From Paenibacillus rhizovicinus (GTDB lineage Bacteria > Bacillota > Bacilli > Paenibacillales > Paenibacillaceae): DNA of 64,000 bases. The notes under the pieces were generated by a model. The model made no database searches. It saw only the letters and a program-made list of their open reading frames with translations, and was not told the DNA's origin. Made by a program: the position numbers and the translations under genes. Numbering within the stretch: position 1 is the first letter of the stretch; each line of letters starts with the position of its first letter. Positions 17,384-26,655 of this stretch are shown here, piece by piece. The DNA lies in contig NZ_CP048286.1 in assembly GCF_010365285.1 (NCBI RefSeq), positions 1,817,001 to 1,881,000 on the forward strand, written 5' to 3'.

Positions 17384-17899
17384 TTACGAGCTCGGACTCG
17401 CTTGCAGCCTGCCCGGATGGACCGTTTTGCGCAGCAGATGCATCATGCCGTCGCCGTTGCCGGGATCGAAAGCATAGAACCGCTCATACCCTCGCCGTTC
17501 ATACATGGGCAGCAGCCAAGGATGCTTCTCGGCCGTCGCGAGCGTCACGCCAGAAACCTGCAATTGTTCCGTGACCGTCCGCTCCACCCAATCCAGCAGC
17601 TTGCCGCCCAAGCCTTGCCCTTGGCAGGCGGGATCGACCGCAAACCATTTGAGAAAAGGCAAATCGGTCAAGCCCTTCAGCTCGTTCCCCTTGGACAGCG
17701 TCACCGTCGCTTTGATATCCCCGTCGACTTCCAGCACGTAGCAATCGTTGGTACGCACGTTGTCCACAATCAACGCCAAATCCGCATTGGCCGCCGGCCA
17801 GTGCAGCTCCAGTTCGCGAATCGTTACATAAGCGTCGTACGTAATAGCAAGCAGCCGCTCCGCATCCGCCTCGGCAGCCAGTCTGTATTGTTCACTCAT
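17384..17899 (-). CDS. GNAT family N-acetyltransferase
   Basis: A 171-residue protein. The acetyl-CoA binding motif is FAVDPACQGQGLGGKLLDWVE, and the end MYERRGYERFYAFDP is the usual final strand. The ATG at 17899 has GAGGTG six bases upstream; a GTG three codons earlier lacks a ribosome site. It sits between the M20 and luciferase-like genes, with gaps of 86 and 96 bases. Confidence 0.87.
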   Translation of the reverse strand: MSEQYRLAAEADAERLLAITYDAYVTIRELELHWPAANADLALIVDNVRTNDCYVLEVDGDIKATVTLSKGNELKGLTDLPFLKWFAVDPACQGQGLGGKLLDWVERTVTEQLQVSGVTLATAEKHPWLLPMYERRGYERFYAFDPGNGDGMMHLLRKTVHPGRLQASPSS

Positions 17900-17985
17900 C
17901 GGATTCACCTCATCATTGTTGTCGTCATGCTGGGAATAGATCGTACCTCGGTATAGTCATTTCGTGCTCGCTCTCCGATTACCCG

Positions 17986-19239
17986 CTAGCGCTCCTGCAC
18001 GTCATTGCTTGCCATCGCTTCCAGCACGAACCGCACATGCAGCTTAGCTCCTGCGAGCAGCATCCGTTCGTCGATATCGAAGTTCGGATGATGCAAGGGT
18101 TGCTTGCATGCGGGCGTTCCCGAGCCGAGAAAAGCGAACGCGCCGGGCACTTTCTTCAAATAGAGGGCGAAGTCTTCGCCGGCCAGGCTTGGCTGTTCCA
18201 GCGCCAGCGCCCGCTCCGCGCCGAAGACGGCGGTTCCAGCCGTAAGCGCCAGCTGCGCGGCCCGTGGATCGTTCTTCAGCGCCGTGCCGAGACGAAAACG
18301 CGCCTCGCTGCCGCCTCCGAACGAAGCGGCGATCGCGGAAGACCTGCGCACGATGGCGTCCCGGACGCGCAGTACGGTCTCCTCCTCGAATACCCGGTAG
18401 GAACCGGTTATTTCGCTGTTTTCGGCAATCGCGTTCAGCGCCGTGCCTGCCCGCAGCGTGCCGAAGGACAGTACGCCAGGCTCCAGCGGATTGATTTCGG
18501 AGGCCATGGCGACTTTCATTTCCGTCACGAACTGCGCCGCCATCAGCAATGCATCCACCGCGAGATGCGGCGTGCCGTGATGACCGGAGACGCCCTGGAA
18601 CGCCACGCGAAAATGCGTGGAGGCCGCCATCGCATAGGCACGGTGAACGCCGACGGTGCCAAGCGGAAGCTCCGGCCACACATGCAGGGCGAAGCAGAGA
18701 TCGACGTCATCCAGCAGACCGTCCTCGATCATATCCCGCCCGCCGCTGACCATGCTGCCGTCCTCGATCGGAAGCGCGCCTTCCTCTGCAGGCTGGAAGG
18801 CAAATTTAACGGTTCCCGCGAGTTCGCCGCGATATCGGCTGAGCATGTTCGCCGCGCCGAGCAGCATCGCCATATGCGCATCATGGCCGCAGGCGTGCAT
18901 GACGCCATCCGACGCCGAACGATACGGCGCTTCGTTCTGCTCTTGGATCGGCAGCGCGTCCATGTCGGCGCGCAGCAGAACGGTTCGGCCCGGACGGGAG
19001 CCGCGAAGCGTGGCAACGACGCCTTTGCCGAAATGTTTCCCTACTCCCTGCTCCACTTCAAGGCCGTACGCGATCAGCTGCTTGGCTACTTCCGCCGCGG
19101 TTCGGTCAACGCCGAACATCGTCTCCGGATGACGGTGAAAATCCCGCCGCAGCCGTATCGTCTCGGCTTCAACCTCGCGCTCATAAGCAGCGGCTTCGGC
19201 TGGTTTGCCGGCTCCGTCGAACAACGCGTTCAACGTCAT
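17986..19239 (-). CDS. M20 family metallo-amidohydrolase
   Basis: A 417-residue enzyme of the N-acyl-amino-acid amidohydrolase type. RRDFHRHPE near the start, VLLRADMDALPI, GVMHACGHDAHMAMLLGA and FQPAEEG carry the metal ligands and catalytic acid; a dimerisation domain (FQGVSGHHGTPHLAVDAL) lies in the middle. Family members remove acyl groups from N-acylated amino acids, including N-acetyl-S-substituted cysteines. ATG codons at 19242 and 19239 are both possible; 19239 leaves seven bases to AGAGGA. It lies between the thioredoxin-like and GNAT genes. Confidence 0.9.
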   Translation of the reverse strand: MTLNALFDGAGKPAEAAAYEREVEAETIRLRRDFHRHPETMFGVDRTAAEVAKQLIAYGLEVEQGVGKHFGKGVVATLRGSRPGRTVLLRADMDALPIQEQNEAPYRSASDGVMHACGHDAHMAMLLGAANMLSRYRGELAGTVKFAFQPAEEGALPIEDGSMVSGGRDMIEDGLLDDVDLCFALHVWPELPLGTVGVHRAYAMAASTHFRVAFQGVSGHHGTPHLAVDALLMAAQFVTEMKVAMASEINPLEPGVLSFGTLRAGTALNAIAENSEITGSYRVFEEETVLRVRDAIVRRSSAIAASFGGGSEARFRLGTALKNDPRAAQLALTAGTAVFGAERALALEQPSLAGEDFALYLKKVPGAFAFLGSGTPACKQPLHHPNFDIDERMLLAGAKLHVRFVLEAMASNDVQER

Positions 19240-19326
19240 CATTATATCCTCTTTTCGTCTTGTATCTGTGAAGTTCATCTTCATACAGCCCTATCCGTCG
19301 ATCCGAATTTGATCACTCGTTCCAGC

Positions 19327-19968
19327 TTAAACCGCGCGTTCCGCTTGCGGGGACAGAATTCCGCGAATATGTCCCAATATCGCCGACTTCTCCAAGTTCC
19401 TCACTTCCTGCCGCCGCGTCTTCAAGTCGGCAAGCAGCGCCCCGCGAACGTCCTCCGCCAATTCGCCGAACGGCTTGCCGCGGCCCTCGAGCTCCGGATG
19501 CGTAGTCCAGAACTGTTCCTGCCATACTTTAAGCAGCACCGTGATATCGTCCGGCCGTTCGATGAAATAGCCGAGCTCTTCGCCGGCTTCGCTGAAGAAC
19601 AGATAGGTCGGGATACGGCTTTGACCGTCCTTGTATGGATATAAGTCGGCAATATCGCGGTTGCCGGGATCGCGCGGAATGATTCGCAGGTTCAGCTTGC
19701 CGGTTGCCTGTTCCAATCTTGCGAACAGCGGCAAATTAGCAGCCACGTCGCCGCACCAGTCATGCGCCAGCGCCAGGACGACGACCGGCTTCTCCAGCTC
19801 CGCGAAGAAATCCAGATCCTGCTCGTTCAGCTCATAGGCCGCGTAATTCTCGCGAAGCGTTTCCCGGTTCGCCTGTGCGCTTTCAATAAAATCGCCGAAG
19901 GAGAGCGACTCTCTCAGTGCCTGCTCCTGCCGTTCTCGTGAAATTCGGTTCTTGGGAAATCCAGCCAT
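19327..19968 (-). CDS. Thioredoxin-fold protein with single active-site cysteine
   Basis: A 213-residue cytosolic protein. The thioredoxin-like core spans VVVLALAHDWCGDVAANLPLF to RIPTYLFFSEAGEELG. The active site reads WCGD instead of a CxxC motif, so only one redox cysteine (about residue 72) remains. An extra N-terminal helical part and a C-terminal tail of about 60 residues lie outside the fold. Proteins of this kind occur in Bacillales and their role is not settled. AGAGGA precedes the ATG. It is the first gene of the four-gene run, 87 bases before the M20 gene. Confidence 0.8.
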   Translation of the reverse strand: MAGFPKNRISRERQEQALRESLSFGDFIESAQANRETLRENYAAYELNEQDLDFFAELEKPVVVLALAHDWCGDVAANLPLFARLEQATGKLNLRIIPRDPGNRDIADLYPYKDGQSRIPTYLFFSEAGEELGYFIERPDDITVLLKVWQEQFWTTHPELEGRGKPFGELAEDVRGALLADLKTRRQEVRNLEKSAILGHIRGILSPQAERAV

Positions 19969-20017
19969 GTTCCGTCATCCTCTCTACACGCGGTATCGTT
20001 CAACATGTGAAATGCTC

Positions 20018-20061
20018 AAAAAAGCCGAAACCACCTAAGCGCATGCTTAAGCGGTCCCGGC
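20018..20061 (-). terminator. Terminator of the dehydrogenase pair
   Basis: A 17-bp stem with several G-U pairs and a 3-4-base loop (20024-20061), followed by six T on the minus strand. It lies about 130 bases after the stop of the gene ending at 20192, and ahead of the thioredoxin-like gene. Confidence 0.8.
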
Positions 20062-20191
20062 CTCCGGTCATCCAGTGGGCCTTCATTAAAACCGATTAAT
20101 CTGATTGGGTTTTAAGGATATGTTACATGTAAACGGCCCGATCGTCTAATAAGCTTTTTCTATCGAAGCATTGAACGGTTCAATACGCGGA

Positions 20192-21202
20192 TTAGGATCC
20201 CCACTCCAAAATCACGCCCAAGCACGGACTTCCCTTGGCGGTAATCAGCTGCCAGGCCGCAGCGGCCTCGCTCGCCGGGAACCGGTGGGTAATGAGCGGC
20301 TCCGTCTTCAGCCAGCCTTCGGCAATGCCGCGGATGGTCTCGTCCATGCGCGGCGTAGTCCAGCCGGACGGCGTATGCAGCGTGATCTCCTGCTCGCGCA
20401 GCGTCTGGATGTCTATGCCTCCTCTCTCGCCGAGGTAACCGGCCGAGACGAGATGACTGTCGTGCTTCATGAGCGGTTGCAGCGCGCGAAACGTCTCCAG
20501 GCTGCCGACCGTGTCGACGACGATGCCGATGGAAACGCCCGCGCTTCGCAGCTCTTCGGCGGGGTCTACGGCACGCGTATGAAGCGGCCGCGCATAACCG
20601 CCGGCTTCCGCCAGCCGCAGCCGGTCTTCCCGGCGGCCCAGCATGCACACGGCCGCGCCGCGCGCATGCAGCGTCTGCGCCGCCCATTGGCCGACGAGCC
20701 CGTCGCCGATGACGACTGCCGTGTCGCCGCGTTCGACCGGCGGACGGCTGCCGCAGTTGTAGCCGACCTGCGTCAATACGGCGCCGGCGTAAGCGACGGC
20801 CGGAACGTCGCCTTCTGGCAGCTTCCACACTTGTCTGCCGTCCGTTACCGCCGGGTTCACATGGCCGGCGTAATCGAAGAACATCCCTTCGATCCGGCTC
20901 ACGGTCGCGAACACGCGGTCTCCCGGACGGATATGCGTTACGGCGCTGCCAACCCGCGTCGCCACGCCGACCTTCTGATACCCCGCCACCTGCGGGAACG
21001 GCCAAGGATCGCCGGGACGGTACGGCACCTCGCCCGAAATCCGCTCGCCGCGTAAGTAAGACGACTCCGTTCCGATGCTGATCCACGAATATTCGACCTC
21101 GACGACAACGTCATGCTCGCCGGGTTCGGGCACCTCGACATGCTTGAATGACACCCGCTCCCGGTCGTCGAATACGACAGCTTCTGCTTTCACTTTTGCC
21201 AT
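20192..21202 (-). CDS. MDR-type dehydrogenase lacking the zinc cysteine
   Basis: A 336-residue medium-chain dehydrogenase. The GroES-like half has YSWISIGTESSYLRGE at the position where zinc alcohol dehydrogenases carry CGTD, so the catalytic zinc cysteine is replaced. The Rossmann half has AVVIGDGLVGQWAAQTL for NAD(P). This pattern fits the zinc-independent branch that includes sugar- and tetrapyrrole-related dehydrogenases. It is downstream of a second dehydrogenase gene, 62 bases away, with a terminator behind it. Substrate unknown, probably a sugar derivative given the divergent AraC gene. Confidence 0.82.
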   Translation of the reverse strand: MAKVKAEAVVFDDRERVSFKHVEVPEPGEHDVVVEVEYSWISIGTESSYLRGERISGEVPYRPGDPWPFPQVAGYQKVGVATRVGSAVTHIRPGDRVFATVSRIEGMFFDYAGHVNPAVTDGRQVWKLPEGDVPAVAYAGAVLTQVGYNCGSRPPVERGDTAVVIGDGLVGQWAAQTLHARGAAVCMLGRREDRLRLAEAGGYARPLHTRAVDPAEELRSAGVSIGIVVDTVGSLETFRALQPLMKHDSHLVSAGYLGERGGIDIQTLREQEITLHTPSGWTTPRMDETIRGIAEGWLKTEPLITHRFPASEAAAAWQLITAKGSPCLGVILEWGS

Positions 21203-21264
21203 CCTCCTTGTTTGAGCGTCCTGCGTCCTAGTCCAGTCCTCATTCTAGTTCAGTCCTGGATTAG

Positions 21265-22212
21265 CTAGAACGCCTCCTGCGGGTTAAAACAAATCTTGAC
21301 CGCTTGCTGCTGCTTCAGCGTTTCGACGCCTTCGGCATAATTCGCAAACGAGATTTGCTTCGTCTGCAAGCATTCCGTATTGAAATCCGGCCGCGTCAGC
21401 GCATCCAGCAGCAGGCGGCGGTAACGCTCGGTGACCGGACGGCCTTTGAACGACTCCAGCTTAATCCCGTTGAACCAGAACCGGTCCCGGTAAGTCAGTT
21501 CCCCGCGCAGCACGCCGAAAATAACGACATGCTCGTTCGTCCGGTCCAGCACGTTCTGCACGGACGCCGCCGCGCCGACGCAATCGTAGCCGAGGTCGAA
21601 CGTTCGGTCCCCGAGGCTGTCCGTAAGAACGGCTTCGCCGATGCCGAGCGCGTTCACCGCCGCTACCCGCTCCGCGCTGACGTCGATGCCGATGACCCGC
21701 GCCCCCCACAACGAGGCGACTTGGATGGCGAGGATTCCGGCGGGGCCGAGGCCGGCGACGAGCATGCTTCTCCCCTTCACCTCCTCGAACTGATCGAGCC
21801 CGAAAACGACGCATTTCAACAGCTCCGACGACACCGCCTTCTTGTCGCTTACGGAATCCGGCAGCTTCAGCAGATCGCGCTCCCGGTAGGCCAAGTATTG
21901 CGCGTAGGCTCCCTGTCCCGGAAACAAATGCTCGAGCGCCGCGACGCGGTCGCCCGGCTTCAGTCCCTGCACGCTGGCGCCGATCGCCTCGACGACGCCG
22001 ACCGCCTCATGGCCTGGAAAACCAGGCGGCAGCGGATACGCCGGCGGGCGGGAATGGTCGAACATGTCTTTGCCGCCGAGCATGGCGATGTCCCAACGGG
22101 GACAGGTCGAGACGAGGGTGAGTTTGACCAGCACCTGGTCGTCCATAATGGCCGGCACCGGAATATCGACGATTCCGTATTCGCCCATGCCGGTGATTTG
22201 CAATGCTTTCAT
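21265..22212 (-). CDS. Zinc-binding MDR dehydrogenase
   Basis: A 315-residue medium-chain dehydrogenase. The catalytic region reads LVSTCPRWDIAMLGG and PGHEAVGVVEAIGASV, keeping a cysteine and the conserved GHE. The Rossmann motif is MLVAGLGPAGILAIQVASL. AAGGAG lies 11 bases before the ATG at 22212. It probably forms an operon with the dehydrogenase gene behind it and is divergent from an AraC regulator. The pair may act on the same sugar or polyol, which is an inference from context only. Confidence 0.84.
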   Translation of the reverse strand: MKALQITGMGEYGIVDIPVPAIMDDQVLVKLTLVSTCPRWDIAMLGGKDMFDHSRPPAYPLPPGFPGHEAVGVVEAIGASVQGLKPGDRVAALEHLFPGQGAYAQYLAYRERDLLKLPDSVSDKKAVSSELLKCVVFGLDQFEEVKGRSMLVAGLGPAGILAIQVASLWGARVIGIDVSAERVAAVNALGIGEAVLTDSLGDRTFDLGYDCVGAAASVQNVLDRTNEHVVIFGVLRGELTYRDRFWFNGIKLESFKGRPVTERYRRLLLDALTRPDFNTECLQTKQISFANYAEGVETLKQQQAVKICFNPQEAF

Positions 22213-22482
22213 CAACCGTTCATCTCCTTCGGAACGCCGCCCGTTCATGCAGGCAGCCTTAGATTCAGGATAGCGTTTTCAAAATGCAGCGTCTTTGCAC
22301 ATCATCGTCCTCCTGTGGAATGAGGCAATGTTTTCTGCTTATGCGGACTCCCGTCAATATGAAACGGTTTGCACTTTATTGACATCCCCTCGGCGACGTG
22401 TTCATGAAGACCTAGTGCACGCTCTGACGTCCGCATGGTATCATGTGCTCATCAAAGGCACTTAGAGGCGGGGAGGCATCGC

Positions 22483-23295
22483 ATGAAGATTAGGCAGAAC
22501 GGCTTCGCCGAAGTCGTTGGCGGCGTAGGCGGACGCGCCGGAGGCGTGCATCCGTACTGCGAGCTGCTGTGTATTTTGGACGGGGAAGCGGACTTGGAAT
22601 GGTCGGGGGTGGCGTACAAGGCGGACGGGCTGGCCCTCTTCGTCATTCTGCCGAATACGCCGCATCAGCTCGTTCAGCGCTCGCATGCGCTGCGGTACTG
22701 GTACGCGGAGTTCCACGCCGACGATGCGGATCCGCTGCCAGCCGTGGACGTCATTTACAAATGGAACGGCCTGCAAGGCGGCATCGACTGGGAAGCCGAT
22801 CCCTATCCCGCGCTGCGCGCCGCTTTACACGCGGCCGGCATGCTGATGAAGGCCGAGCGCTCGCTGCCGTGGGACATGTTCGGGGAAGCGCTCGCCTCCG
22901 ATTTGCGCAAGCTGCTCGTGCTCATCAGCAGTATCGCTGCGGCGCGGAAGCCTGCGCCCGTGCATACCTCGGGCGAGGTGGTCGTATCGGAGACGATGCG
23001 TTTTCTGGAATCGGTATTCCCCCAGCCGCTTACGCTGCAAACCATCGCCGACTACACCCATTACAACCCGTCTTATCTCGTTCGGCTGTTCCGGAAGCAG
23101 ACGGGCCTCACGCCGTTCAGCTACTTGAACGAGCTGCGCTTGAACGCGGCATCCGAGTATCTGCAGCATTCCCCGATGACCGTGCAGCAGATCTCCCAAG
23201 CCTGCGGGTTTCAGAGCATCCACTACTTCAGCCGGACGTTCAAGAAACGATTCGGCGTGGCGCCGAGCGAATGGCGGCGGGTTCGACGGGGATAA
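22483..23295 (+). CDS. AraC family regulator, probable regulator of the dehydrogenase pair
   Basis: A 270-residue regulator with an N-terminal cupin-like sensor (HPYCELLCILDGEADLEW ... FVILPNTPHQL) and a C-terminal double helix-turn-helix (LTLQTIADYTHYNPSYLVRLFRKQTG and ISQACGFQSIHYFSRTFKKRFGVAPSEWRR). GGGGAGG is six bases before the ATG at 22483. The 270-base gap to the divergent dehydrogenase gene holds a palindrome-like TGAAACGGTTTGCA at about 22370, a candidate operator. Confidence 0.9.
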   Translation: MKIRQNGFAEVVGGVGGRAGGVHPYCELLCILDGEADLEWSGVAYKADGLALFVILPNTPHQLVQRSHALRYWYAEFHADDADPLPAVDVIYKWNGLQGGIDWEADPYPALRAALHAAGMLMKAERSLPWDMFGEALASDLRKLLVLISSIAAARKPAPVHTSGEVVVSETMRFLESVFPQPLTLQTIADYTHYNPSYLVRLFRKQTGLTPFSYLNELRLNAASEYLQHSPMTVQQISQACGFQSIHYFSRTFKKRFGVAPSEWRRVRRG

Positions 23296-23387
23296 GGTAG
23301 GATGATCGGTGAGCCGGTAGCCGGAGCACCGGCGGTCGGTGTATGAGGCGGGCGTCGGAGTTTGGCAGGGGGCGCCAATGCAGCCAA

Positions 23388-23404
23388 TGTAGTGTACGAG
23401 GTGC
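23388..23404 (+). repeat. Single copy of the scattered GTAC motif
   Basis: GTAGTGTACGAGGTGCA matches the core of the motif pair at 9668-9740 with one substitution. It lies 150 bases before the spore-coat-like gene. Confidence 0.7.
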
Positions 23405-23483
23405 AGTACATGCACTCCCCGGCAGCTATCCATAACCGGCAGCTATCCCCAGGGGCCTCTGTCCTTCCATGGCATCCATACAG

Positions 23484-23511
23484 ACAACTTCCATTCTCTC
23501 GACATACATTA
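23484..23511 (+). promoter_or_regulatory. Candidate sigma-K/sigma-E promoter
   Basis: CATACATTA at 23503-23511 fits the CATANNNTA -10 pattern of mother-cell sigma factors. AC at 23484-23485, 17 bases upstream, fits the short -35 element of sigma-K. It lies 35 bases before a spore-coat-like gene, which supports the reading. Confidence 0.5.
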
Positions 23512-23545
23512 TACAGAATCGAACAAGAGAGAGGAGATAAGCGAA

Positions 23546-23863
23546 ATGAACTATCCTTATCAAAATCCGATGAATGCGGTCAGCCCGGCGAATGCCATGA
23601 ATCCGATGATGAATGCGCCATTCTGCCCTGACTGTCCAGAGCAAACCGTCTATGATCCGCCAGTCACTTTATACGAAGACTACTATCATCCGCAGTTGGT
23701 CAATGTCGTCCAATCCGTCGAGGTCGTCAAACAACATCACTGCTATCCGGTCTACCATAAATCATGCGTCTACAGCGAGAAAGACGTCATGGTTCGCGTA
23801 TCCAACAAAAGACGCGCTAAGACGTCCTCCAAACGTGCCAAATCCCGCAGCAAAAAACGTTAA
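23546..23863 (+). CDS. CotD-like spore coat protein
   Basis: A 105-residue protein with a Met/Asn/Pro-rich N-terminus, CPDCPEQTVYDPP, a middle part of PQLVNVVQSVEVVKQHHCYPVY with His and Cys clusters, and a strongly basic tail (SNKRRAKTSSKRAKSRSKKR). The layout resembles the CotD family of inner spore-coat proteins, which cross-link through Cys and His-rich segments. GGAG precedes the ATG, and a sigma-K-like promoter lies upstream. The family call is by composition and motif, so it is moderate. Confidence 0.62.
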   Translation: MNYPYQNPMNAVSPANAMNPMMNAPFCPDCPEQTVYDPPVTLYEDYYHPQLVNVVQSVEVVKQHHCYPVYHKSCVYSEKDVMVRVSNKRRAKTSSKRAKSRSKKR

Positions 23864-24219
23864 TTCGCGCCAACGAATCCACTCGATATCCAGCGCCTGC
23901 AGTTATACCGCACCAGTGAACCCGCTACTTGAAGCAGCTCCTCATGACGAAGAACCCGGTGCATCCGCGCCGGGTTCTTCGTTATGCTCCGTAACCGATT
24001 CGATGCTGTCTAACCGTATGTCCGCTCGGAACTAACTGCCATTCAGCAGCAGTCGGCCTCCATCGTTTCTGCTTGCTTAGCTGCAGCAACATGCCGCCTT
24101 GCGGTTGCCTGCGATTTGCTTTTGCCTGCCGACTGAACTACAATCTTGGCACAGGGAAACAACCCGGCTTCACAGGCTAGAGACGCAATTATTATGAATA
24201 CGAATCGGAGGTAATTCAG
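23864..24219. other. Intergenic stretch with one strong hairpin
   Basis: Apart from the hairpin at 23948-23982 I see no gene. The leader of the aldo/keto reductase gene occupies the right end. Confidence 0.5.
23948..23982. terminator. Strong hairpin behind the spore-coat-like gene
   Basis: A 13-bp perfect stem (ACGAAGAACCCGG with its complement) around a 9-base loop. No T run follows on either strand, so it may be a weak terminator or an RNA-stabilising hairpin. Confidence 0.55.
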
Positions 24220-25089
24220 ATGACCAACCAGCAACCTACCGCAGCCCTTTCAGGTACATATGCCATTGGAGGCGACCTTACCGTCAACCGGCTGGGCTAT
24301 GGCACCATGCAACTGACTGGACCGGGCGTTTGGGGGGATCCGAAGGATCCGGAAGAAGCGGTCCGCGTTCTGCAGCGCACGGCCGAGCTCGGCGTTAATT
24401 TCATCGACACGGCTGATGCTTACGGTCCGTTCACTGCGGATTTGCTGCTGCATAAAGCACTCCATCCCTACAAGGACGATCTCGTCATCGCGACAAAAGC
24501 AGGCCTGACCCGCTCCGGCCCGAACGACTGGCGTCCCGTCGGCCGCCCGGAATATTTGCGCCAGCAGGCGCTGCTCAGCCTTCGCCATCTCGGCCTGGAG
24601 CGCATCGATCTGTTCCAGCTCCACCGCATCGACGCGAAAGTGCCGCTGGAAGAGCAAATCGGCGAGCTGGCGAAGCTGCGCGAAGAGGGCATCATCCGTC
24701 ATATCGGGCTCAGCCAAGTCAGCGTTGCCGAAATCAAAGCAGCCAGCGAAATCGCTCCGATCGCTTCCGTGCAGAACCTGTACAACCTCTCCAACCGGGA
24801 ATCCGAGGACGTGCTGAACTACTGCGAAGCGAACGATATCGCCTTCATCCCATGGTTCCCGCTCGCAACGGGCGCCTTGGCCAAAGAAGGCGGTCCGCTT
24901 GACGCCATCGCGACGAAATACGAAGCGAAGCCTTCGCAAATCGCGCTCGCTTGGCTGCTGAAACGTTCCAAGGTTATGCTGCCGATCCCAGGCACATCGC
25001 GCGTCGCGCATGTCGAGGAGAATATCGCCGCTGCCGGCATCACGCTCAGCGACGAAGATTTCGCCGCACTGTCCGCGCTCGCGAAGTAA
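24220..25089 (+). CDS. Aldo/keto reductase
   Basis: A 289-residue NADPH-dependent oxidoreductase of the (beta/alpha)8 fold. The catalytic Asp and Tyr are in [11 protein letters not shown], the Lys in LVIATKAG and the His in LFQLHRID; the cofactor end is [28 protein letters not shown] lies seven bases before the ATG. It forms a single-gene unit ended by the terminator at 25181. Such enzymes reduce aldehydes and ketones; the natural substrate is not known. Confidence 0.93.
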   Translation: MTNQQPTAALSGTYAIGGDLTVNRLGYGTMQLTGPGVWGDPKDPEEAVRVLQRTAELGVNFIDTADAYGPFTADLLLHKALHPYKDDLVIATKAGLTRSGPNDWRPVGRPEYLRQQALLSLRHLGLERIDLFQLHRIDAKVPLEEQIGELAKLREEGIIRHIGLSQVSVAEIKAASEIAPIASVQNLYNLSNRESEDVLNYCEANDIAFIPWFPLATGALAKEGGPLDAIATKYEAKPSQIALAWLLKRSKVMLPIPGTSRVAHVEENIAAAGITLSDEDFAALSALAK

Positions 25090-25180
25090 GGGTAAGGTTT
25101 CACCCGCAAGCGGAGGCTTAATGCCGAAGCAACACTGATCCACCAACGCATCACCAACGCATCACCAACACGACAACAAT

Positions 25181-25222
25181 AAGCCGTACAGACCGGGCTC
25201 GCCCCGACCTGTACGGCTTTTT
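25181..25222 (+). terminator. Terminator of the aldo/keto reductase gene
   Basis: An 11-bp stem (AAGCCGTACAG with CTGTACGGCTT) around a 17-base loop, followed by a T run. Confidence 0.85.
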
Positions 25223-25323
25223 AACATTCACGCCCGGCAGACACCGCAGCTCAGCAGCTCGCGCAAAATGATTGCGATATTGCGCATGTCTCATGCTTAA
25301 GAACATGCATTAGACCCAAGGGA

Positions 25324-25533
25324 TTACGCCGGACTCATTGCTTGCTGGTCTGCATAGTTTCGAATCTCTTCTATAAACAAATCATTGAGCGAGCTTACAG
25401 TGCCGTCTTTCTCCACCTGGTATAAATCTAGTTTCTCGGCATGGACCGTAAATTCAATACAGCAGTCCCAACAATAATAATGCTGTTTACCGATCTTGCC
25501 TATATTCTTCGAGTTACAGTTCAAACATTTCAT
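25324..25533 (-). CDS. Small zinc-ribbon protein
   Basis: A 69-residue protein. CLNC near the start and CWDCC near residue 21 form a zinc ribbon. The second half is acidic and helical. AAGGAGG is nine bases before the ATG, so translation is likely. No domain beyond the ribbon was recognised and neighbours give no hint of function. Confidence 0.7.
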   Translation of the reverse strand: MKCLNCNSKNIGKIGKQHYYCWDCCIEFTVHAEKLDLYQVEKDGTVSSLNDLFIEEIRNYADQQAMSPA

Positions 25534-25600
25534 TTAACCTAACCTCCTTGCATTCCAAGCAGCGATAATCTATCACTATCATTCCCACATGTTTGATAGA

Positions 25601-26518
25601 TTATACAGGAGTTCCATTTCCGTAACTGATCAATAGCTCGATCTGGGTCAGAAAATCCCCCGCAAGCGCCAGCTGCTGCATGGCAAAATCCAAATCCCCG
25701 TTACCTGCAAGGGCAAAATCCAAATTGCCCAACGTGGACATGAGGATACGCGCGGTAATCGCAAAGCCAAAAGCCTCCAGCTCCGTTCGATTATCGAGCC
25801 GATTCCATATATAGCGGAAGGTCGGCTCCTCCACGCCGCCGAACAATGCCGGATTCGCGACCCATGAAGCCAGGTCCCAGTAAGCCGGCATACGAGAGAG
25901 ATCTTCAAAGTCCGCCCAGATCCACCCTTCGGGACTTGGCAGTAAGTTTCCTCTATGGGCATCGCCGTGACACGGAAACAGCTTTGTTTCGAGACGCATC
26001 CTCTTATCGACCTGAACGAACCGTTTCAACAATGCTTGCACGCGCTCGTCGGCATGGTCCATCAACCTGGCTGCCGACTGACAGGTCCGCTCCCAGACGC
26101 CCAGCTGCGGGATTTCGCATGCGAAGTCTTCCATCGCCAGCGTCAGCGCATGTACGAGTTCAACGGCTTCGCCCGGTGAAGGCGGCTGCAGCGGCGCAGG
26201 GGCCGCATACTTCCAAAATGTCGTCCATATGCCGCCAATATCGCGGGGTCCGGCATCCATGTCATCCGTTGGCAAGAGTACGGGGACGCCTCTGGCATGA
26301 AGGTGGCGCGCGGCCCTTAACTCACGCTCGAGCAGCCTGTAAGCAGCATCCTCATCTTCTTGGGATAGAACGATTGCGATTCTGGCTACTACGGGATGGG
26401 GAGCCAAGTGAACGATTAGATTGCCGCCGCTGCTCAGCTCGATCGGCGCGATTTCAGTTAAACCGGCCTTTTCTGCCACCAGCAGCAATTCGGCTATTAG
26501 CTTGCCTTTGTCCGGCAC
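25601..26518 (-). CDS. Aminoglycoside phosphotransferase-like kinase
   Basis: A 305-residue protein of the APH/choline kinase fold. The catalytic loop is FPCHGDAHRGNLL and the metal-binding motif IWADFEDLSRM. The start is most likely GTG at 26518, with GAGGAG eight bases upstream; a GTG two codons earlier is too close to the ribosome site. Members phosphorylate drugs, sugars or small alcohols. It is a single gene, and resistance should not be inferred. Confidence 0.82.
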   Translation of the reverse strand: MPDKGKLIAELLLVAEKAGLTEIAPIELSSGGNLIVHLAPHPVVARIAIVLSQEDEDAAYRLLERELRAARHLHARGVPVLLPTDDMDAGPRDIGGIWTTFWKYAAPAPLQPPSPGEAVELVHALTLAMEDFACEIPQLGVWERTCQSAARLMDHADERVQALLKRFVQVDKRMRLETKLFPCHGDAHRGNLLPSPEGWIWADFEDLSRMPAYWDLASWVANPALFGGVEEPTFRYIWNRLDNRTELEAFGFAITARILMSTLGNLDFALAGNGDLDFAMQQLALAGDFLTQIELLISYGNGTPV

Positions 26519-26655
26519 GAGCACAGCTCCTCAACGACATGAAGTCAGGGTGTCTTACTTGTGTTTTTTCTAATCATGACGAATAAAGCAATTCCATCTT
26601 CTCTGCGTCCGGTTCTTATTCAATGACCGTACGCCTGTTTCCTTCCTTCCCCCGC

